Below, in pieces: positions 1 through 8,171 of a stretch of 20,460 bases of DNA. Made by a program: the position numbers and the translations under genes. Where the stretch lies: NCBI GenBank assembly GCA_041648505.1, contig JBAZOY010000042.1:1-20460 (forward strand), written 5' to 3'. Within the stretch, counting starts at the first letter, position 1, and each line of letters begins with the position of its first letter. The notes beneath the pieces were generated by a model, which saw only the letters and a list, made by a program, of their open reading frames with translations, did not search any database and had not been told where the DNA came from. This DNA comes from JBAZOY01 sp041648505. Its GTDB lineage: Bacteria > Desulfobacterota > Syntrophia > Syntrophales > CG2-30-49-12.

Positions 1-864
1 ATTAATATCGGCTATATCCACTGCTAGATAGTTATCGTAAGGTTTCCCTGCTATTTGCTGGAGCAGTTTCAACTCATTATCCTTTTTCTGATAGATCATG
101 ACGTTGTGGCTATCGATGACTACCACTTCATTTAAACCATCCTTATTGACGTCTCCAATAGCCATGCCTTTAAACTCAGTCGGATACTTCTGGCTCATCC
201 AGAATCCCATTCTGTCAACAGGTTGTGCCGCATTTATAAAATTAGAATTTAATGCGGAGGTTAAGGTACCTTTTGGGCTGTTTTTTATTTTTGATATAAT
301 CTCAGTTTCCTGACTGTACTGCGTTGGGAGCTGTTGAGGTATGGAAGTTGATGATGTCGCGTCAGGAAGATCGGAAATTGGGGGAGGTGTTCCCAGAATG
401 TGGTGATTGATTCTCTGGGCAAAGTCGCTGATCTTCGGTATGACCTCATCCATACTCCGGCATTGGGTAAAAATACCTACCGGCGATTTATAAGCAGTAA
501 TATCAACAAGCTTTCCGTCGATGCTTAAACTGTTGCCAACCTTTGTTATACTGCCCCAGACAATAAAATCTACATTAATTTTCTTTCCCAGACTATAAAC
601 ATCTGAGAGAGTCAGTTCCTTCCCCTGTGTTTCTTTAAGGGCATTAATGACTGCATCCTTGCTGATTACCTCTATACTGCCGTTGGAAGTGATACGCGAA
701 GAAAGCATATCAGATATACCGTGCTGCAGATAATCCATATTTTCTGCACTGTGAACAGAGAAAGGAAAGACGGCAAGCTTTGTTTTTTCCGCAGCTCCCG
801 TTTGTCCGGACCATGCTACTAAAACAACAAGTGAATAGATTAAAAAGATAAAAAATTTTTTCAC
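1..864 (-). CDS. Secreted FG-GAP/VCBS-repeat protein with TolB/CsgG-like N-terminal region (partial, runs off left edge)
   Basis: The reading frame is open from a GTG at 862-864 to base 1, giving 288 codons; the C-terminus lies outside the window. The GTG is chosen because an AGGAG sits about 8 bases upstream. The nearby ATG at 870-872 meets a stop after three codons. Residues 1-24 form a signal peptide (KKFF, hydrophobic core, then GAAEK), so the protein is exported. Residues about 25-145 (KLAVFPF..., ISDMLSSRI, VDFIVWGSI) look like the TolB N-terminal/CsgG-type fold found in periplasmic proteins. A Ser/Pro/Gln-rich linker follows. Near residue 245 comes a calcium-loop motif, GDVNKDGLNEVVV, typical of FG-GAP/VCBS beta-propeller blades, and a second blade begins at the edge (AVDIADIN). 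The role is unknown; an envelope or surface function is likely. Confidence 0.75.
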   Translation of the reverse strand, partial: MKKFFIFLIYSLVVLVAWSGQTGAAEKTKLAVFPFSVHSAENMDYLQHGISDMLSSRITSNGSIEVISKDAVINALKETQGKELTLSDVYSLGKKINVDFIVWGSITKVGNSLSIDGKLVDITAYKSPVGIFTQCRSMDEVIPKISDFAQRINHHILGTPPPISDLPDATSSTSIPQQLPTQYSQETEIISKIKNSPKGTLTSALNSNFINAAQPVDRMGFWMSQKYPTEFKGMAIGDVNKDGLNEVVVIDSHNVMIYQKKDNELKLLQQIAGKPYDNYLAVDIADIN

Positions 865-1004
865 GACTTCATCTCCTGAATAAAAGAATCCTTTTCTGAT
901 AGCTTTAAAAGCCACATTCTTTGGCGCTCAAAATATTCTTCAACCACCCGGCTTTACTTTACTGCAAAGGCAGAACTCGCGCTTAAGTGCCCAAACACTC
1001 CCTC

Positions 1005-1028
1005 TACCGTTGCCGCACAGCAACGGTA
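1005..1028. other. Perfect 8-bp inverted repeat (hairpin) in intergenic region 865-1138
   Basis: TACCGTTG at 1005-1012 and CAACGGTA at 1021-1028 are exact reverse complements separated by 8 bases. No T-run follows on either strand, so it is not a standard intrinsic terminator. It lies between the end of the LemA/TPM unit and the start of the FG-GAP gene. It could be a transcript-end hairpin or a protein-binding site. Nothing else is evident in this gap. Confidence 0.45.
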
Positions 1029-1138
1029 TGATACTCCCCAAAAATACTTCAGTTCGCACCTTTGTGATCCAATTTCCATTATCTTGTGAAAGTATGTCAT
1101 TATCCTTTTCTAACATGGCGGCACTTATAGTTCAAGAT

Positions 1139-1363
1139 TCATTTTGAGCGGTATTTATTTTTTAGTTGTTCAACCTTCTCAAACAAAAGCGGATACCTCC
1201 GTTTGATTTTAGATAACAGCCTGCGGAATAAAGGTATTTCCGGTCCCAGAATAATCATACCCAGCAAAATGAAAAGGATTCCCTGAAGGAATGGTAAGAA
1301 AAGTCCTATAATACCCAGGGCTACCAAAAACCAGCCGAGAACATGTCTCAGAATTTTCTTCAT
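1139..1363 (-). CDS. Small PGPGW-type transmembrane protein
   Basis: This 74-residue protein starts with a basic segment (MKKILRHVLGW). A long hydrophobic stretch follows (about 10-42, with the pattern GxxGLFLPFLQGILFxLLG), making two closely spaced membrane helices. The tail is strongly basic (RRLLSKIKRRYP...KNKYRSK). The pattern matches small inner-membrane proteins of the PGPGW/DUF454 kind, whose function is not known. It lies 23 bp downstream of lemA on the same strand and is the last gene of the TPM-NTase-LemA unit. The start is supported by that tight spacing. The overlapping 80-residue frame at 1209-1451 has no family pattern and is taken as a shadow. Confidence 0.7.
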   Translation of the reverse strand: MKKILRHVLGWFLVALGIIGLFLPFLQGILFILLGMIILGPEIPLFRRLLSKIKRRYPLLFEKVEQLKNKYRSK

Positions 1364-1386
1364 ATCGGCGTGAACTTGTTCCGGCG

Positions 1387-1962
1387 TTAAAATTTGACCT
1401 GAGGGGCGATCTTGGCTGCCGCTGGTACCTCAAAAAAATCTGCCTTCTCAAAACGAAACATACCAGCCAAGAAATTAGCCGGAAAGCTCCTGATTGCTAC
1501 ATTATATGCTTTAACTGTATCGTTATACCGCCTCCTCTCAACGGCAATCCGATTTTCTGTTCCCGCCAATTCATCCTGAAGGCGGATAAAATTCTGGTTG
1601 GCCTTCAGGTCAGGATACCTTTCCACCACAACGAGTAATCTGCTAAGAGCAGAGGACAATTCGTTATTACTTTTGATCTTTTCCGGTACGCTTGTGGCAC
1701 CGCCTACCCTTGACCTCGCATTTGTAACCTCGATAAGCACATTCTTTTCATGTCCGGCATAGCCCTTAACTGTCTCTACAAGATTCGGAATCAGGTCATA
1801 GCGCCGCTGAAGTTGGTTTTCTACCTGTGCCCATGCTCCCTTCACCGCCTCATCCATAGAAACAAACGTGTTGTAATTTCTCTTGAAAAAAGAATAAATG
1901 GAAAAAATAAACACAACAATAATCACAAGCGTAATGAGAAGATTTCTTTTTCCTTTCGTCAT
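1387..1962 (-). CDS. lemA: LemA family protein
   Basis: This 191-residue protein has one N-terminal membrane helix (about 9-26), followed by the LemA alpha-helical domain. The diagnostic stretch is at residues 35-67 (MDEAVKGAWAQVENQLQRR, then YDLIPNLVETVKGYA). Family members are usually about 180-200 residues, so this one is full length. The start is supported by GGGAGG about 9 bases upstream of the ATG. LemA proteins are anchored with a short N-terminus and a helical bundle facing the envelope side. Their biochemical role is poorly defined, but they are repeatedly found beside TPM-domain (YgcG-like) proteins, as here, which suggests a shared envelope quality-control or stress role. It lies 53 bp after the nucleotidyltransferase-like gene. 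Confidence 0.92.
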   Translation of the reverse strand: MTKGKRNLLITLVIIVVFIFSIYSFFKRNYNTFVSMDEAVKGAWAQVENQLQRRYDLIPNLVETVKGYAGHEKNVLIEVTNARSRVGGATSVPEKIKSNNELSSALSRLLVVVERYPDLKANQNFIRLQDELAGTENRIAVERRRYNDTVKAYNVAIRSFPANFLAGMFRFEKADFFEVPAAAKIAPQVKF

Positions 1963-2015
1963 CTGCTATACCTCCCGTTATTTTTATAAGTGAATGGCCG
2001 CCTATCAATAAAACA

Positions 2016-2747
2016 TCAAACTTTCATACGGTCAACAACTTCTGATAATTTCTTAACTTCCCTGATGTAGGTTTTGAAAATTGTCTGAATATCTGATGTA
2101 GGAAAATTTCCTATACCTTCTTTAATATCTGCACATTTCAGGAAAACATCAGGATCAAAAGGAAATTCCTTGGCTGCTGCTCGTATAACATCTCTTCTAT
2201 GCGGTGGAATTTCAAGGTTTTTCAGATATAGGAGGGCTTTAAAGATAGAGATAAAAACGTCCAAAGAAACATTAATCAGATTACGTAGTTGTTTTACTCG
2301 TCCTTCCGTTTCCAGAAAAGCTTTCCGGAGGAGGAGGGTCTTTCCCTTTATTTCCCTTTCCAATTGCAGCCTGAGATAGGAATGATCAATGGATAGTCCG
2401 CTCAAGACATCCTCACCGAAAACAAGGATGTGATTTCTTAGTATATCAAAAAATTCAAGGGGATATGAATCAAGGGAAGACAGGATGTATGACTTTGTCA
2501 TAAAGAGGGGGGTCGCCACCTTCCTCTTTCTCCATCGGGCAACAGTTTTCATTGCTCGTTCTAAATCATCAATTCCCTTTTCTGAAACGATCACAAGAAA
2601 ATTGAGGTCTGACTTTCCCGGAACGTAATCTCCGCTGGCGCCACTACCATAAAGGATGATAGAAATGAGGTCATCTCCGAAGGTCTTCCTGAAGTCATCA
2701 GTAATTTCCGAAAATATCTCTTCCGGTTTTTTAGGTATCTTAGCCAT
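2016..2747 (-). CDS. Nucleotidyltransferase-fold protein (MNT-like), possibly catalytically altered
   Basis: This 243-residue protein has a pol-beta/MNT nucleotidyltransferase signature at residues 29-54 (ILYGSGASGDY, then KSDLNFLVIV), followed by a helical C-terminal half (about 110-240) with many charged residues. In active family members the second motif is usually D-x-D. Here it reads D47-L-N49, so one metal-binding carboxylate is replaced by Asn. The protein may therefore be inactive, binding-only or of altered specificity. It is cytosolic, with no signal or membrane segment. It sits 14 bp after the TPM-domain gene and 53 bp before lemA on the same strand, so it is very probably co-transcribed with that envelope module. 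The substrate is unknown. Confidence 0.8.
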   Translation of the reverse strand: MAKIPKKPEEIFSEITDDFRKTFGDDLISIILYGSGASGDYVPGKSDLNFLVIVSEKGIDDLERAMKTVARWRKRKVATPLFMTKSYILSSLDSYPLEFFDILRNHILVFGEDVLSGLSIDHSYLRLQLEREIKGKTLLLRKAFLETEGRVKQLRNLINVSLDVFISIFKALLYLKNLEIPPHRRDVIRAAAKEFPFDPDVFLKCADIKEGIGNFPTSDIQTIFKTYIREVKKLSEVVDRMKV

Positions 2748-2761
2748 TTTCTCCCCTTTTT

Positions 2762-3559
2762 TTAAAATCCACGGCCGGCTCCACCGCCACCGCTGCTTCC
2801 CCCGCCGAAACCCCCAAAACCGCCGCCAAAGCTTCCGAAGCCTCCACCTCCTCTGCCACCGCTACTTAAAAACATAAGAAGAATCAGAGGAAGCATGGCC
2901 CGCCCCTGCCTCGTGCCGAGGAGGGGAATCATAATAAACAGCAAAAGGAGCAGAGAGAATAAACTGCTTCCCCGCTTTGTCCTTTTTGTTACCGGCTGAC
3001 TGATATTGGGAGCGCCCGTCAGAGAGACATCGGCATCCTTCGCCACAACGGAAGCTACGGCAACCATGGCGCTGGTGAGCCCCTTGCCGTAATCCCCGGC
3101 TTTAAGATATGGGATTGCGTATCTGTCTAATATTTCGCCCACGAGCCCGTCAGGAAGGATACCTTCTACACCGTAACCAGTCTCAATCCTGATTCTTTTC
3201 TCCCGGACGGCAAGGAAAATCAGGATTCCCTTGTCCGCTCCCTTTTTCCCGATACCCCACGCCGCGTATAACCGGTTGGCAGAATCATCAGGGTCGTTAT
3301 CCCCGATAGTCTCCATGGTAGCAACAACAATCGAAGTCCCTGTCTTTTCCAGAACCTCCCGGGCCAGACTCTCCATCTGGTTTACATAGGGAGGGGGGAT
3401 AACCCCGGCGAAATCGTTGACGGCTCCGGCGGGGGAGGGAAATTTTACTTTTCCTTCCAATGGAAAAGTAATCAACAGTGACAGAATGAGGACAGACAAA
3501 ATTAAGGAGATTTTTACATTTTGAGATACTGATTTTGCCGTTATGCAATTTGTCTTCAT
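2762..3559 (-). CDS. TPM-domain (YgcG-like) membrane protein with Gly-rich tail
   Basis: This 265-residue protein has an N-terminal signal or anchor helix (about 16-33), then a TPM domain at about 46-170 (VNDFAGVIPPPYVNQMESLA, then WGIGKKGADKGILIFLAV, then RIETGYGVEGILPD). Two hydrophobic segments follow (about 199-214 and 220-232). The tail is a low-complexity Gly/Ser/Phe run ending GGGGAGRGF. This is the standard architecture of YgcG-like TPM proteins, with the TPM domain outside the cytoplasm and a Gly-rich end that targets or packs beside the membrane. A phosphatase name is often attached to the domain, but activity should not be assumed. It is the first gene of the unit with the NTase-like gene, lemA and the PGPGW gene. 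No strong ribosome binding site is visible before the ATG. Confidence 0.88.
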   Translation of the reverse strand: MKTNCITAKSVSQNVKISLILSVLILSLLITFPLEGKVKFPSPAGAVNDFAGVIPPPYVNQMESLAREVLEKTGTSIVVATMETIGDNDPDDSANRLYAAWGIGKKGADKGILIFLAVREKRIRIETGYGVEGILPDGLVGEILDRYAIPYLKAGDYGKGLTSAMVAVASVVAKDADVSLTGAPNISQPVTKRTKRGSSLFSLLLLLFIMIPLLGTRQGRAMLPLILLMFLSSGGRGGGGFGSFGGGFGGFGGGSSGGGGAGRGF

Positions 3560-3828
3560 TCTGTTTTTATTGTTCCTATTCCGATAAGAATTTTCCTTAT
3601 ATACTCACCAGCCTTGAAAATAGCAAATTTTTTATCCCTTATATGTCCCAAGGGGATTAATCGAATTTCTGTTTTCTAACTTCCGGTTATTTACAAACCG
3701 GCAGATGATTAAAGGTAAAGGCAACGGGATTTTTACGGTACGGAGTTTAATATGGGGAGGCCTGGACGGTCTTGTGGGTTTCTTTTAGAAATTTCTTTGC
3801 TTAAATATCCTATGGGAACCTCCGTTTT

Positions 3829-5712
3829 TTATGTGTACATCTTTTCAATCAGGTGTTTGTATCGTTCAGCAGCTATGTTTCTCTTCACCTTTAAGGTGGG
3901 AGTTAAAAGGCCGCTTTCAAGAGTCCATTTTTCTTCTACCAATTTAAATTTAATAATTTTTTCGTACGCTTTGAACCCACTTTCCTCATTTATCCTGCTT
4001 GTTATCTCTTTTCTTATAAGTTCCTTAACGCGACGGTCAGCCATTACTTCTTCAGGGGTACTTACTTCCATATTGAGATATTCTGAAAGGGCCAGATAAT
4101 CGGGAGATATCAAAGCGGAGAGATATTTTTGGTCCTGTCCTACGACAATAACATTTTCCATGTACTTACTTTTCCGTAATATAATTTCGATTGGTTCAGG
4201 CTCCACATTTTCTCCCCCTGAGAGCACGATAGTATCCTTCGCTCTGCCGGTGATAACAATGTCACCACTTATGGTCATTTTCCCCAGGTCGCCAGTATTG
4301 AACCACCTTCCTTCGTCCATCATCACTTTCGCAGTAGTCTCTTCATCTTTATAGTATCCGTGCATTACCTGAGAACCTCTTACGCAGATCAATCCCTGTA
4401 TTCCTTTGGGGACTTCTTTTCCCTCTTCGTCTACTATCTTAACCTCAGTATCAGCTATTGGCCTACCAATGGTGCCCCTTATATTGTGGTTTAGGGTCCT
4501 TACTGAAATGATTGGTGAAGTTTCTGTTAGTCCGTAACCATTTAGTATGGTAATTCCTACAGCTTCGAAAAAATCTTCCAGATAGGACGGAAAAGAACCT
4601 CCTCCATTGATGCCGGCCTTAAAACAACCCCCAATAGATTTTTTAATTTTACTGAAAACAACAATATCTCCCACTAGAAACAAAGGTAAGAGCAATAGCC
4701 TGGTTATCCAGCCCTTTAATATCTCGGCAACAAAATTGATCCTCCATCCCTCCTCAAGCCTGATTTTTTCATTAAGGGCTGCTCTCTTTGCAAGTGTGTA
4801 TCTTATTCCTATATTTAGAAACACTGTTGCCATATTTTTTTTGTGTGTTTTTCCTTCACGAATCCCTTTTTTGATTTTTTCGTAAAGGACTTCCCAGATC
4901 CGGGGTACACTTACCATATAAGTTGGCTTTTCAGAGATCATATCCGTTCCGAGCGTTCTAGGTCCGGTGTATATCATGGTCGCGCCTCTACTTAACAAGA
5001 TGTACTCTGTCGTTCTCTCAAACATATGCCAGCTTGGAAGAATGGATAGAAAGCGGTCATCAGAGGTTATTTCCACCGACTGTAAGGTCGCCTGTATATT
5101 ACTCAAAATGTTGTGGTGGGTGAGCATAACCCCTTTAGGTGCAGCAGTAGTTCCGGAAGTGTAAACAATAGTTGCCGGATCCTCTTTTTTTACTTTCGCA
5201 AGCCTGCTCTCGAAGGAGATGTCTCCCTTGCCCTGCAGCTGTTTTCCCCGGGCAAGGATTTCTCCGTAACTAAGAAGGTCCTCTTCTTCGCTCATGACTA
5301 CGTTATCTTCGATTACCACTATCTTCTCAACGAAAGAGGTATCTTTCAAAGAAGTAACCTTCTCCAGTTGCTGCCTGGTTTCCACAATGACCACCCTGGG
5401 ATTGCTGTGTTTTATGATATATTCTATTTCTGAAGCCGTGGAGTCTTTTCCCCGGGAGACGTTTATTGCCCCGATACTTAAGATTGCAAGGTCTACAACC
5501 AGCCATTCTTTCCTGTTATCTGACAGGATAAAAATCCTGTCATGAGGAAGAACATCCAAAGATAGAAGCCCCGAACCAAACTCCCTTACCAAATTAGAGA
5601 GGCCAATGTAGGAGACCGCGTCAAAACCGTTTTCTTTTCTCACTTTCAGGGCGGTGTTGGAGGCATATTTTTTTGCACTCTCAGCAAACATTTCCCCGAG
5701 ACTTTCAGACAT
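3829..5712 (-). CDS. Long-chain acyl-CoA synthetase (AMP-forming)
   Basis: This 627-residue member of the ANL adenylate-forming superfamily activates a carboxylic (fatty) acid with ATP to an acyl-AMP and then to acyl-CoA. The P-loop is YTSGTTAAPKG at 184-194. The A5 motif is GYGLTETSP at 392-400, the hinge/A7 motif TGDLG at 473-477, and the A8 segment TGRAKDTIVLSGGENVEP at 488-505. A C-terminal KVKRN replaces the catalytic-Lys region in the pattern usual for long-chain bacterial FadD15/FACS-type enzymes. The hydrophobic insertion near 335-352 suggests membrane association. Length is normal for the long-chain class. The gene starts 63 bp after nfi on the same strand, so co-transcription with ribF-nfi is plausible. 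Acyl chain length cannot be read from sequence. Confidence 0.92.
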   Translation of the reverse strand: MSESLGEMFAESAKKYASNTALKVRKENGFDAVSYIGLSNLVREFGSGLLSLDVLPHDRIFILSDNRKEWLVVDLAILSIGAINVSRGKDSTASEIEYIIKHSNPRVVIVETRQQLEKVTSLKDTSFVEKIVVIEDNVVMSEEEDLLSYGEILARGKQLQGKGDISFESRLAKVKKEDPATIVYTSGTTAAPKGVMLTHHNILSNIQATLQSVEITSDDRFLSILPSWHMFERTTEYILLSRGATMIYTGPRTLGTDMISEKPTYMVSVPRIWEVLYEKIKKGIREGKTHKKNMATVFLNIGIRYTLAKRAALNEKIRLEEGWRINFVAEILKGWITRLLLLPLFLVGDIVVFSKIKKSIGGCFKAGINGGGSFPSYLEDFFEAVGITILNGYGLTETSPIISVRTLNHNIRGTIGRPIADTEVKIVDEEGKEVPKGIQGLICVRGSQVMHGYYKDEETTAKVMMDEGRWFNTGDLGKMTISGDIVITGRAKDTIVLSGGENVEPEPIEIILRKSKYMENVIVVGQDQKYLSALISPDYLALSEYLNMEVSTPEEVMADRRVKELIRKEITSRINEESGFKAYEKIIKFKLVEEKWTLESGLLTPTLKVKRNIAAERYKHLIEKMYT

Positions 5713-5775
5713 TTTCCCTTATCCCCTTCATCCAGCTTCGGACTCCTGAGTAGTTAACACTTATTTATAAGTAAG

Positions 5776-6459
5776 TCAGGTATTTTTTAAACGGAACCGG
5801 TTGACGGCGAGGTGAGCGTATCTTATCGGAGCAGGAAGTCTGTAACCGGTGCAACATGAAAGAACCACTTCCACAGCCTTTTGGAGACTGACTCTGTGTC
5901 CCTGGGAAACGAACACTGGCTTAACTCTCTTTTTGGTCCTCAGGACAGCACCGATAACCTGATCGTTATGCATCAGGGGGGCACAATCTCCCACCCGATC
6001 GCCTACCACACCATGAGTCCCGATGAGACGTGTTTTTGCACAACCTATCGTAGGAATATCCAGAAACAGCCCTATATGAGAGGCGAGACCGATACCCCTG
6101 GGATGAGCTATTCCCTGGCCGTCGAAAATGACAACATCCGGCGTGCAGCTCAATTTTTCAAAAACCTTCAGAAGGGCAGGGCCTTCTCTGAAAGTTAGCA
6201 GCCCGGGGATATAGGGGAAATGATTCTTTTCCGTAGCGTATGACTCTTCAATGATGTCCAGGGTCGGCAAGGCGAGTAAAACAACGGCACTGAAAAAAAG
6301 TCCGTCTCCCTTCGCATAGGATATATCAGCCCCCGCCACTGTCCTGACGGGTTTTGGGGCATCTTCATCGCCGGGGATCAGCTTTTTTTTCAGTTCCTGC
6401 TGGATGTTCATCGCTTCTCTGTGAGTGACATCCCAGCGGTGCAGGTGTTTAATTCTCAT
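5776..6459 (-). CDS. nfi: Endonuclease V (deoxyinosine 3' endonuclease)
   Basis: This 227-residue enzyme matches the endonuclease V fold throughout. AGADISY carries the first catalytic Asp at D45. PYIPGLLTFRE (82-92) holds the wedge Tyr/Pro segment and E92. FDGQGIAHPRGIGLASHIG carries D113 and H119, and IGCAKTRL carries K142. All active-site residues recognised in the family are present. The enzyme nicks DNA one base 3' to deoxyinosine and related lesions, starting repair of deaminated adenine. It is cytosolic. The gene begins 13 bp after ribF and is most likely read from the same transcript. Confidence 0.95.
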   Translation of the reverse strand: MRIKHLHRWDVTHREAMNIQQELKKKLIPGDEDAPKPVRTVAGADISYAKGDGLFFSAVVLLALPTLDIIEESYATEKNHFPYIPGLLTFREGPALLKVFEKLSCTPDVVIFDGQGIAHPRGIGLASHIGLFLDIPTIGCAKTRLIGTHGVVGDRVGDCAPLMHNDQVIGAVLRTKKRVKPVFVSQGHRVSLQKAVEVVLSCCTGYRLPAPIRYAHLAVNRFRLKNT

Positions 6460-6472
6460 GATCAGATGGGTT

Positions 6473-7414
6473 TTAGAGATGTGGCTTCAGGATAGCCTTA
6501 GCTTTTTCAATGTCGCGCTTAATCTGCTCGATCAGCTTTTTCGGGTCGGGAAACTTTATTTCATCTCTTATCCGGTCTATAAACAGGACATCTAAACTCT
6601 TACCATAGATATTTCTATTGAAGTCAAACAGATGAACTTCTATGGAAAGTTTATCATCAGCGAAAGTCGGATTAAGACCGATATTTGTAACACCCTGATA
6701 CTGGGCTTCTTCAAGACAAGCAATTACGGCGTAAACGCCGTGAGCAGGGATTAACGCTTTATCCGGTTTTATGTTTGCCGTGTGAAATCCGAGATCGCCA
6801 CCTCTCATTTTCCCCTCGATAACGGTGCCGCTGAGGTTGTAAGGTCTTCCGAGGGCTTTAAGAACCGTCTTTACATTCCCTTGAAGGATCGCATTTCTTA
6901 TACAAGTGCTGCTAATAACTGAATTATCATTAATCCTGATGGCATTTATGATATCTATGTCAAAACCCAGCCTGTTTCCAAAATCCACGAGAAAAGCCGC
7001 ATTTCCTACTTTGTTCTTTCCAAAGGTATAGTCGTAACCGATGAAAATCTTCCTGATATGGAGTTTATCCGAGAGGAACCGGCACACAAAGTCCTCAGCC
7101 GTCATCGTGGAAAACTCGAGGGAAAACGGTATAAGGATGACAGCATCGACACCCAGCCCTTCAAAGAGGTTGATTTTTTCCTCGAGAGAGGCAATTAGAT
7201 AAAAGGGCCTCTTTTCCGGGTGAAGAACCTTCTTGGGATGGGGATCAAAGGTGATGACTACAGTCTTTCTGTTGTTCTCATGGGCTTCCCTGACGAGCCT
7301 TTTTATGATGTGCTGGTGACCCAGGTGCACCCCGTCAAAATTTCCTATCGTGACAAATGAATCGCTGAATTCATAAAGAGCGGATTTATCTTCTATACCT
7401 TTAATAACTTTCAT
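6473..7414 (-). CDS. ribF: Bifunctional riboflavin kinase / FAD synthetase
   Basis: This 313-residue protein converts riboflavin to FMN and FMN to FAD. The N-terminal FAD synthetase (nucleotidyltransferase) half shows TIGNFDGVHLGHQ at 22-34, TFDPHP at 55-60 and the ISSTCIR segment at 167-173. The C-terminal riboflavin kinase half (about 185-310) shows GGDLGFHTANI at 205-215 and the acidic IEVHLFDF segment. The kinase motif is normally G-F-P-T-A-N; here the Pro is His, while the Thr and Asn that contact nucleotide and metal are kept. Length is typical. It is first in the ribF-nfi-acyl-CoA synthetase run. Confidence 0.96.
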   Translation of the reverse strand: MKVIKGIEDKSALYEFSDSFVTIGNFDGVHLGHQHIIKRLVREAHENNRKTVVITFDPHPKKVLHPEKRPFYLIASLEEKINLFEGLGVDAVILIPFSLEFSTMTAEDFVCRFLSDKLHIRKIFIGYDYTFGKNKVGNAAFLVDFGNRLGFDIDIINAIRINDNSVISSTCIRNAILQGNVKTVLKALGRPYNLSGTVIEGKMRGGDLGFHTANIKPDKALIPAHGVYAVIACLEEAQYQGVTNIGLNPTFADDKLSIEVHLFDFNRNIYGKSLDVLFIDRIRDEIKFPDPKKLIEQIKRDIEKAKAILKPHL

Positions 7415-7497
7415 GATGTGTCTATTTACCTATTCTGCTTCTTTTAATTTTACTGCAATCATAACACCATTGGGATTACTTTCAAGATCAAATTTTC

Positions 7498-7527
7498 TTG
7501 ACAATACTACATGTGTCAGTGTAGAAA
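7498..7527 (+). promoter_or_regulatory. Candidate sigma70-type promoter for tRNA-Leu
   Basis: A perfect TTGACA occurs at 7498-7503. A weak TAGAAA hexamer lies at 7522-7527 after an 18-base spacer, which would place the transcript start about 40 bases before the tRNA. The poor -10 box makes this tentative; AT-rich TATA-like stretches closer to the tRNA are alternatives. Confidence 0.35.
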
Positions 7528-7574
7528 TTACCGTCTTTTTGTGGTTTACCTGTTATATGTTATATTGATATATT

Positions 7575-7661
7575 GCCGAAGTGGCGGAATTGGTAGACGC
7601 GCTAGGTTCAGGGTCTAGTGGGTGTACGCCTGTCCGGGTTCAAATCCCGGCTTCGGCACCA
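7575..7661 (+). tRNA. tRNA-Leu (anticodon CAG)
   Basis: The 87-base sequence folds as a class II tRNA. The 7-bp acceptor stem GCCGAAG/CTTCGGC is perfect, with discriminator A and encoded CCA at 7659-7661. The D-loop contains TTGGTAGA. The anticodon stem CTAGG/TCTAG frames loop TTCAGGG, with CAG at 7609-7611. The long variable arm and the T arm CCGGG-TTCAAAT-CCCGG complete it. The long variable arm and CAG anticodon identify leucine, reading CUG codons. Confidence 0.97.
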
Positions 7662-7673
7662 TAAGAAAAACGG

Positions 7674-7712
7674 GAGGGTTAGCTGAGTCATCGGTTAACC
7701 CTCTTTTGCTTT
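7674..7712 (+). terminator. Rho-independent terminator after tRNA-Leu
   Basis: GAGGGTTA at 7674-7681 pairs perfectly with TAACCCTC at 7696-7703 around a 14-base loop. TTTTGCTTTT follows directly, so this is a standard intrinsic terminator for the tRNA transcript. Confidence 0.85.
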
Positions 7713-7954
7713 TGAGCATGGTTGGCCAACACTTTTAAAAAGTTTTCCATTTGTTCAATACCAATCCTAGAATACAGGCTGTCGACAGATGTGATATTCA
7801 TCTCATATTCGATTTACCTATATGAAATGTCATCCGGCAGAAGATTTTGGCAAGTCTGAAAACCTTCTCGCACGAAAATTTCCCTTTTCAAAGTAGTAAT
7901 ATGGTAGCAATCTTGGGTAAATTATGATAATAAGAAACACGTAAGTAACTCTAA
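7713..7954. other. Non-coding stretch between tRNA terminator and integrase relic
   Basis: No reading frame of substance is seen on either strand; short frames end within about 25 codons. The 11-mer ATACAGGCTGT at 7772-7782 recurs at 8094-8104. The region probably consists of decayed sequence belonging to the accessory patch. Confidence 0.4.
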
Positions 7955-8152
7955 AGATTTGGTAAATGGAGTGACCGTTTTATTAACTACTTAAAAGACG
8001 CTACGGATGTCAGTGCGGCGATGATTTACACCCATGTACTCAACAAAGGAGGGGATGGGGGCGTAGCTTGGTCGATGGGCTATAGGTTTGTTTATACAGG
8101 CTGTATAATCACCGTTCATCCCGACCGCAAGCGTTCGGCCTTTAAGAGATGA
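7955..8152 (+). pseudogene. Relic of an integron-type tyrosine recombinase (C-terminal fragment)
   Basis: An open frame with no usable start codon reads WSDRFINYL, then KDATDVSAAMIYTHVLNKGG at 7994-8053, then drifts into unrelated sequence until a stop at 8150-8152. The segment DVxxxMIYTHVLN-x-GG closely matches the C-terminal catalytic-Tyr region of IntI/XerC-like site-specific recombinases, where the Tyr in MIYTHV is the nucleophile. The upstream catalytic boxes (R, H-x-x-R) are missing, and an in-frame stop lies at 7952-7954. This is therefore a deletion relic. It sits about 240 bp downstream of tRNA-Leu, consistent with a former mobile insertion. Homology is confident only for about 7994-8062. 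Confidence 0.72.
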
Positions 8153-8171
8153 ATTATGAACAGGCGACCAG

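Noticed and set aside
3634..3657. ATCCCTT / AAGGGGAT hairpin between the acyl-CoA synthetase and TPM genes as a terminator
   Set aside because: The stem has a bulge, and a T-run is absent after it on both strands in the direction of transcription.
7772..8104. 11-mer ATACAGGCTGT repeated at 7772-7782 and 8094-8104 as a target-site duplication
   Set aside because: It is too short and isolated, and the second copy lies inside the integrase-relic frame, not at an element boundary.
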